Shown here one piece after another: positions 7,073 through 10,248 of a DNA stretch of 10,248 nucleotides. Within the stretch, counting starts at the first letter, position 1. Each line of letters opens with the position of its first letter. The notes below the pieces were generated by a model, which made no database searches, was not told the origin of the DNA, and saw only the letters and a program-made list of their open reading frames with translations. The position numbers were made by a program, and so were the translations under genes. The stretch spans positions 1-10,248 of the forward strand of contig JAZOSS010000113.1 of assembly GCA_045657205.1 (NCBI GenBank). The letters are read 5' to 3'. The DNA comes from RGIG7213 sp045657205 (lineage in GTDB: Bacteria > Bacillota > Clostridia > Oscillospirales > CAG-272).

Positions 7073-7086
7073 CGCCGTATACGGCG
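7073..7086. promoter_or_regulatory. 14-bp perfect palindrome in the operon leader (candidate operator)
   Basis: CGCCGTATACGGCG is perfectly self-complementary. It lies between the predicted operon start site (about 7103) and the GGAGG ribosome binding site (7064-7068) of the first oxidoreductase gene. A spacerless dyad suits a dimeric repressor better than an RNA hairpin. The protein that binds it is not known. Confidence 0.45.
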
Positions 7087-7109
7087 TATTAAGCACTTTA
7101 TATATTTAC

Positions 7110-7138
7110 AGTATATCACAATAAAAAATAAATTAGAA
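7110..7138 (-). promoter_or_regulatory. Promoter of the amino-sugar operon (extended -10)
   Basis: On the minus strand TGATATACT (7118-7110) gives an extended -10 (TG, one base, TATACT). The -35 position 17 bases upstream reads TTCTAA (7138-7133), a poor match. A weak -35 with an extended -10 is typical of activator-dependent promoters and fits control by the divergent AraC-type regulator. The start site should be near 7103. Confidence 0.55.
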
Positions 7139-7213
7139 TTGCCATTTTTATCAATATTATTGCATTTTCTACTTTTTTATGGTAGAATAAAACGCAAGTG
7201 AGAATTATGGCAA
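7139..7213. promoter_or_regulatory. Candidate AraC-type binding half-sites between divergent promoters
   Basis: TTGCCATTTT (7139-7148) recurs as TTGCATTTT (7160-7168) in the same orientation, 21 bases or two helical turns apart. An inverted copy ATGGCAA lies at 7207-7213. Direct half-sites about 21 bp apart are the known arrangement for AraC-family proteins. The first borders the operon's -35 position and the second covers the regulator's own -35, so one regulator could activate the operon and repress itself. Inference only. Confidence 0.35.
7160..7188 (+). promoter_or_regulatory. Sigma-A promoter of the AraC-family gene
   Basis: TTGCAT (7160-7165), a 17-base spacer, then TAGAAT (7183-7188). 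Transcription would begin near 7195, about 55 bases before the regulator's start codon. Confidence 0.65.
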
Positions 7214-7249
7214 ATATTTTAAAACAAAACCTATGGATCGGAGTTTTGA

Positions 7250-8056
7250 ATGTTCAAAAGACAAATTGGAAAACACTTTCCGGAAATATCGCATAAGCTT
7301 ATGGAAAAACCCGAAACAAGCGTATATTTCAACCATATACACAACCATTGCGAATTGCTTCTTTTTTTAAGCGGCGATGCTGATTACAATATAGACGGAG
7401 AGGTGTTTACACCGTCTCCGTACGACTTACTTTTGATTCCCGGGGCAACGTATCATTATCTTATACCGACATCCTCTGCACCGTACGAAAATTACGTAAT
7501 AGGGGTAGACGTTGATATACTTGACAAAGACCGCTATGAAAAACTGTTCTCTTCCCCTCTTATGGTAAGCATAAAGGACTGCGACGAGCTTAAAGGATAT
7601 TTCACACGTCTTGACTTTTATAACTCCAATTATACAGATGAAGATTTTGATATGTGCAGTACGGCTTTGATAAAAGAGTTGCTCGTTTATCTCAGTTATC
7701 AAAAAAACATGCTCACTTCCTCCCACAGCGGAAAGCTTGACAGAATCAGCGAAATTATAGATTATATCTCGGATAATATCGAAAAACCGCTTGATGCGGA
7801 TGTGATAGCAGATCATTTTTTGATATCAAAATCGTATCTGCAAAACACGTTTTCCCAAAATATGCACATCGGAATTAAAAAATATATAATGCAAAAGAAA
7901 ATCTATGCGGCAAGAAGCGATCTTTTGCGGGGTATGCATCCGAATAAAGTATGCGAAAAATATTCTTTCGGTGACTATTCGGTTTTCTACAGGCTGTACA
8001 AAAAGACGTTTGATTCTTCACCGATACGTTCAACGCATAAAAATACGCTCGTTTAG
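7250..8056 (+). CDS. AraC-family transcriptional regulator with N-terminal cupin sensor
   Basis: A 268-residue cytoplasmic regulator. Residues about 20-100 form the cupin/AraC-binding domain: HIHNHCELLLFLSGDADYNIDG (29-50, H29, H31, H33, E35) and DLLLIPGATYHYLIP (59-73). Residues about 165-258 are the double helix-turn-helix DNA-binding domain. The first helix pair is around ADVIADHFLISKSYLQNTFSQNMHIGIKKYI (183-213). The second is around KVCEKYSFGDYSVFYRLYKKTFDSSPIR (233-260), ending in the family's FkkxxGxsPxxyR-like tail, where S256 replaces the usual glycine. GGAG lies 6 bases before the ATG. It is divergent from the five-gene operon and shares its control region, so it most likely senses a pathway sugar and activates that operon. 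The ligand is unknown. Confidence 0.93.
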   Translation: MFKRQIGKHFPEISHKLMEKPETSVYFNHIHNHCELLLFLSGDADYNIDGEVFTPSPYDLLLIPGATYHYLIPTSSAPYENYVIGVDVDILDKDRYEKLFSSPLMVSIKDCDELKGYFTRLDFYNSNYTDEDFDMCSTALIKELLVYLSYQKNMLTSSHSGKLDRISEIIDYISDNIEKPLDADVIADHFLISKSYLQNTFSQNMHIGIKKYIMQKKIYAARSDLLRGMHPNKVCEKYSFGDYSVFYRLYKKTFDSSPIRSTHKNTLV

Positions 8057-8078
8057 CAGTAACGCTTACTGCTGTTTT
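8055..8078 (+). terminator. Convergent terminator hairpin spanning both stop codons
   Basis: AGCAGTAA (8055-8062) pairs perfectly with TTACTGCT (8066-8073) around a CGC loop and is followed by GTTTT on the plus strand. The hairpin includes the last bases of the AraC gene's TAG stop (8054-8056) and the TAA stop of the opposing MocR-type gene (8068-8066). The T-tract is short, so it is probably a modest terminator for the plus strand; minus-strand tail support is lacking. Confidence 0.45.
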
Positions 8079-9154
8079 GACTGTTTCTTTCTTCTTAGTC
8101 TGCGTATGCGGTTTATATGCCGTTCAAAATCACCGCTGTTTATAAGTTCGGCTATGACGTACTGCTCAAATACAGGTACGGTACAGGAATAAAAACCGAG
8201 CTTTTGTTCAAATTTTTCTATAAGGGATAAAGGAAGTATCATATATCCGACACGCATTGACGGGGCTATCGTCTGTGAGAAGGTGTTAAGATATATGACG
8301 GAATCATTTTTCGAAAGCGAATAAACGGTATCTTCGTTTTTTGTGGATACGGTAAGCTCGGATGCGTAATTGTCTTCAATTATGTATCCGTTTCTTTTTT
8401 CGGACCACTTGATATACTCGTTTCGTTTTGAAACGTTCGCTGTGATACCGCTGGGAAAGCTGTTGAACGGGGTTATGTGAAGTATCGTCGCATCCGTTCT
8501 TTCAAGCTCAGAGGTCTTTATTCCATGCTGTCCCATCTTGAGCATATCAACAGTTATTCCCGCGGCTGTGTATACGTTTCTGATCTTGTCGTAAGACGGT
8601 GATTCAACACCGAATACGTGTCCGTCAAAAAATTGGGCAATAAGGCTGTAAAGATATTCAGCACCCGAGCCTATTACGACCTGACACGGTAAGACTTTCA
8701 TTCCGTTGCTTCTTGCAAGATACGAAGATATGGCAGCACGAAGCTCAAAACAGCCATTGTTGGGAGATTTTACAAGGATTTTTTCACGGTAGTCAAGCAG
8801 AACGCGGCGCATCGTTTTTGAAAGTATCGTAAACGGAAAATCACTTTTTGCAATATGCGTGTTCTCGTTTTGCTGTACGGGGGTGGGATTTTCAAGTCCT
8901 GTAAAAAAATCGTCTTGCTTGTAAATAACAAAGTAACCGCTGCGCTGACGTGATTCAATATATCCTTCCTCGCACAGTATCTGATAGGAATGTTCAACGG
9001 TTATAACACTCGTTTCCGCTTCTTCCGCGAGTAAGCGTTTGGACGGTAGTTTTGAACCGTTAACATATAAGCCGCTGATAATATCGTTTTTTATCTGGAT
9101 ATAAAGCTGTATGTATGCAGGGGTACTTTGGGATCTGTCTATACGGTATTTCAA
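8066..9154 (-). CDS. MocR-type GntR regulator with degenerate, C-terminally short aminotransferase-like domain
   Basis: A 362-residue protein from the chosen TTG start. Residues 1-75 are a GntR winged helix (YIQLYIQIKNDIISG at 14-28, GSKLPSKRLLAEE at 33-45, CEEGYIESRQRSGYFV at 61-76). The rest resembles a fold-type I aminotransferase as in MocR/PdxR regulators: GSGAEYLYSL (162-171), ESPSYDKIR (184-192), TPFNSFPSG (228-236), IIEDNYASEL (258-267) and PSMRVGYMILP (298-308). The PLP-binding lysine expected in GTFSK is Q294 (NTFSQ), and the protein stops just after RRLRRKK where relatives continue for roughly 90-100 residues. It may therefore bind PLP non-covalently, bind something else, or be decaying. 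GGAGG (9163-9167) is 8 bases from the TTG at 9154 but only 2 from an ATG at 9160, so TTG is preferred. Target genes unknown. Confidence 0.85.
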   Translation of the reverse strand: MKYRIDRSQSTPAYIQLYIQIKNDIISGLYVNGSKLPSKRLLAEEAETSVITVEHSYQILCEEGYIESRQRSGYFVIYKQDDFFTGLENPTPVQQNENTHIAKSDFPFTILSKTMRRVLLDYREKILVKSPNNGCFELRAAISSYLARSNGMKVLPCQVVIGSGAEYLYSLIAQFFDGHVFGVESPSYDKIRNVYTAAGITVDMLKMGQHGIKTSELERTDATILHITPFNSFPSGITANVSKRNEYIKWSEKRNGYIIEDNYASELTVSTKNEDTVYSLSKNDSVIYLNTFSQTIAPSMRVGYMILPLSLIEKFEQKLGFYSCTVPVFEQYVIAELINSGDFERHINRIRRLRRKKQSKQQ

Positions 9155-9172
9155 GCTCATCACCTCCCTTTT

Positions 9173-9201
9173 ATTGTATAACACCTTTTCCTTTTTGTAA
9201 A
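9173..9201 (-). promoter_or_regulatory. Candidate promoter of the MocR-type gene
   Basis: On the minus strand TTTACA (9201-9196), 17 bases, then TACAAT (9178-9173). The start site would be near 9167, right at the ribosome binding site, giving an extremely short leader. The boxes match well but the geometry is unusual, so confidence is limited. Confidence 0.4.
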
Positions 9202-9232
9202 GATAAATTGTAAAAAATAAGAAAAAATATGC

Positions 9233-9261
9233 TTGACAAAAACAAATGTATACTGTATAAT
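9233..9261 (+). promoter_or_regulatory. Consensus sigma-A promoter of rnpB
   Basis: TTGACA (9233-9238), exactly 17 bases, TATAAT (9256-9261): a perfect consensus promoter. The predicted start near 9267-9268 coincides with the first paired bases of the RNase P RNA. It lies back to back with the MocR-type gene's control region. Confidence 0.9.
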
Positions 9262-9265
9262 TATC

Positions 9266-9626
9266 GGGTACTGTTTCGGACAATCGCGCGGTATGGTGCC
9301 GTAAGGTATTACCGTGAGGAAAGTCCGGGCTTCACAGGGGAAGGATAACGGATAACGTCCGCCGAAGGTGACTTCCGGGAAAGTGCAACAGAAATAAACC
9401 GTAGCATTTATGCTATAAGGATGGAAAGGCGAGGTAAGAGCTCACCGGCTTTACGGTAACGTATAAGCAAATGTAAACCCTATCCGAAGCAACGCCCCGC
9501 AAACGGCAGTAATGCCCGACCTCCCCGGTCGTAATTTAAGAGCGAGGCGGCATAGAACTTTGCGGTAACGTAAAGTCAAGACAGATGATTGTCCACGACA
9601 GAACCCGGCTTACAGAAACAGTACTC
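9266..9626 (+). ncRNA. rnpB: RNase P RNA, bacterial class A
   Basis: The catalytic RNA of ribonuclease P, which cleaves the 5' leader from tRNA precursors. Conserved core segments appear in order: GAGGAAAGTCCGGGC (9316-9330), GTGCAACAGAAATAAACC (9383-9400), GGTAAGAGCTCACC (9432-9445) and ACAGAACCCGGCTTAC (9598-9613). The ends close as expected. P1 is GTACTGTTTC (9268-9277) with GAAACAGTAC (9615-9624), and P2 is GGACAATC (9278-9285) with GATTGTCC (9587-9594), both perfect. P4 joins CCGGG near 9325 with CCCGG near 9604. Length of about 360 bases and overall layout match the class A type found in Clostridia rather than the Bacillus class B. It starts at a consensus promoter. No convincing intrinsic terminator follows, and the tRNA-fragment array begins within about 30 bases. 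Exact ends are approximate. Confidence 0.96.
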
Positions 9627-9823
9627 TCGAACTTCGGGAAAACATACCAAAAAGTTTTTGGGAGCGAGCATAACCCTCACCGCTTCGAAAAATCAAAAAT
9701 GCGAAAAAGCCTTTATTTATGCGGGTTTTCGGCACTTTGTAAATCCACAAAAAAGCGTAAAAATCGGGTTTGACCACAGTTTGTCCCACTTCTACGCAAA
9801 ATAAATAAAAATCGAATAAAAAT

Positions 9824-9861
9824 CGGGGTGTGGCGCAGTTGGTAGCGCGCGAAGTTTGGGA
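9824..9861 (+). pseudogene. tRNA-Pro(UGG) 5'-half fragment, copy 1
   Basis: The acceptor strand CGGGGTG, D arm GCGC-AGTTGGTA-GCGC, anticodon 5' strand CGAAG and loop TTTGGGA (anticodon TGG) are all in canonical spacing, but the sequence leaves the tRNA pattern right after the loop. No 3' anticodon strand CTTCG, T arm or 3' acceptor strand follows. A non-functional tRNA piece. Confidence 0.65.
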
Positions 9862-9876
9862 GCGTGAACAAACTTC
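9851..9876. repeat. 8-bp inverted repeat at the anticodon-loop breakpoint
   Basis: GAAGTTTG (9851-9858) and CAAACTTC (9869-9876) are perfect inverted repeats separated by 10 bases. The left arm is the tRNA anticodon stem/loop sequence; the right arm is not part of a tRNA. Inverted arms around a short spacer resemble core sites of tyrosine recombinases. Confidence 0.45.
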
Positions 9877-10021
9877 TCAGCATCGAAAAATCAAAAGTGC
9901 GAAAAAGCCTTTATTTATGCGGATTTTCGGCACTTTGCAAATTTACAAAAATGCGTAAAAATCGGGTTTGACCACAGTTTGTCCCACTTCTACGCAAAAA
10001 TAAGAAAATTTAATACAAAAT

Positions 10022-10088
10022 CGGGGTGTGGCGCAGTTGGTAGCGCGCGAAGTTTGGGAGCTAAAGGTCGCTGCCCGATCCCCTCTTC
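10022..10088 (+). pseudogene. Degenerate tRNA-Pro(UGG), copy 2
   Basis: The 5' half is identical to copy 1 through the TTTGGGA loop. After a mispaired segment GCTAA (where CTTCG is needed) comes AGGTCGCTG, matching a variable loop and T-stem start, then CCCGATCCCCTC, resembling a damaged T arm. The 3' acceptor strand complementary to CGGGGTG is missing. Best read as a decayed tRNA-Pro gene rather than a working one. Confidence 0.5.
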
Positions 10089-10248
10089 AAAAAAGCGAGG
10101 AAACGCGAGAAAAACGGAGGAAAAACGAGCATTTGCCGTTTGACCTACCCTCGTAAAAGTGGTTTGACCACAATTTTGACCAGTTCTGTGAGAACTACAA
10201 TTTCATAAGTTTTTTCACCATCGAGGTGTAGCGCAATTGGTAGCGCGC
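10056..10248 (+). repeat. Degenerate third unit of the tRNA-fragment array (cut by window edge)
   Basis: It starts GGGAGC like the other units and reaches the next tRNA fragment exactly 200 bases after the previous one. The middle is mostly diverged but keeps A-rich GCGA-type sequence and TTTGACC motifs (10139-10145, 10163-10170, 10175-10182). It also has a perfect small hairpin AGTTCT-GTG-AGAACT (10182-10196). No gene is visible here. Confidence 0.5.
10222..10248 (+). tRNA. Start of a tRNA gene (Pro-like, copy 3), truncated by window end
   Basis: CGAGGTG-TA-GCGC-AATTGGTA-GCGC-GC matches positions 1-27 of a bacterial tRNA and is close to the two upstream tRNA-Pro pieces, but with its own substitutions (CGAGGTG and AATTGGTA). 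The anticodon lies beyond the window, so identity and integrity cannot be confirmed. It may be the intact tRNA-Pro that seeded the array or another fragment. Confidence 0.5.

Larger units (their letters stand above)
9660..10055 (+). repeat. Tandem direct repeat, two 198-base units containing a tRNA-Pro 5' half
   Basis: Positions 9660-9857 and 9858-10055 align base for base at an offset of 198 with high identity; the least conserved parts are about bases 8-30 of each unit and the A-rich stretch before the tRNA fragment. Each unit contains, in order: GGGAGCG (end of an anticodon loop); a variable segment; an imperfect hairpin around GCGAAAAAGCC and TTTTCGGCA; the segment TTTGACCACAGTTTGTCCCAC; an A/T-rich stretch; and the first half of a tRNA-Pro. 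Small open frames cross the region but lack ribosome binding sites and overlap rnpB, so I treat it as non-coding. It looks like an eroded, repeated integration site. Confidence 0.8.

Noticed and set aside
9155..9283. Upstream extension of the MocR-type protein to an ATG at 9283
   Set aside because: It would translate through the rnpB promoter and the gene's own strong Shine-Dalgarno, giving an implausible hydrophobic leader before the GntR domain.
9648..9662. CCAAAAAGTTTTTGG as an rnpB terminator
   Set aside because: The dyad has only one central base, so it cannot form a real hairpin loop, and it lacks a GC-rich stem with a following T-tract.
9585..9804. Two overlapping small plus-strand open frames
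   Set aside because: They start inside the 3' end of the RNase P RNA and continue into the repeat unit, lack ribosome binding sites and encode no known domain.
9824..10022. Functional tRNA-Pro interrupted by a group I intron at the anticodon loop
   Set aside because: The 5' half recurs after 198 bases but no complementary 3' half (CTTCG strand, T arm, CACCCCG) is found between or after the first two copies, and no group I core is visible.
9652..10248. CRISPR array
   Set aside because: The repeated units are about 198 bases, contiguous and without short repeats separated by unique spacers.

Overview
The window comes from a moderately A+T-rich Gram-positive anaerobe of the class Clostridia, most likely an uncultured gut member of the Oscillospirales/Lachnospirales type. 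This is inferred from strong GGAGG ribosome binding sites, near-consensus sigma-A promoters, a class A RNase P RNA, NagA/NagB/MocA-family catabolic genes and an AraC/cupin regulator. No rRNA or taxonomic marker protein is present, so the assignment is provisional.

Layout. (1) 1-949, minus strand: a zinc alcohol dehydrogenase cut by the window edge, preceded by a small rhodanese lipoprotein. (2) 1058-2076, minus: a cytoplasmic SGNH/CE6-type O-acetylesterase with its own strong promoter. (3) 2086-7138, minus: a compact five-gene operon with gaps of 2-24 bases. Its order is MocA-like oxidoreductase, MocA-like oxidoreductase, NagB-like deaminase/isomerase, MocA-like oxidoreductase, NagA-like deacetylase, and it closes with a long perfect hairpin terminator. 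(4) 7160-8056, plus: a divergent AraC-family activator sharing a control region with the operon. (5) 8066-9201, minus: a MocR-type (GntR plus aminotransferase-like) regulator that is C-terminally short and lacks the PLP lysine. (6) 9233-9626, plus: the RNase P RNA gene (rnpB) behind a perfect consensus promoter. (7) 9652-10248: a non-coding tandem array with a period of about 198 bases. Each unit ends in the 5' half of a tRNA-Pro(UGG), broken at the anticodon loop.

How the genes may work together. The operon looks like a catabolic module for an amino sugar or amino-sugar derivative. Three NAD(P)-dependent oxidoreductases could epimerise, oxidise or reduce the sugar. The NagA-like enzyme would remove an N-acyl group and the NagB-like enzyme would deaminate or isomerise. 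The adjacent esterase could strip O-acetyl groups. Both the NagA-like and NagB-like proteins differ from the classical enzymes at substrate- and phosphate-binding positions, so the substrate is probably not plain GlcNAc-6-phosphate. No transporter, kinase or glycosidase lies in the window. The most unusual non-coding region is the tRNA-Pro fragment array next to rnpB, which resembles an eroded integration hotspot.
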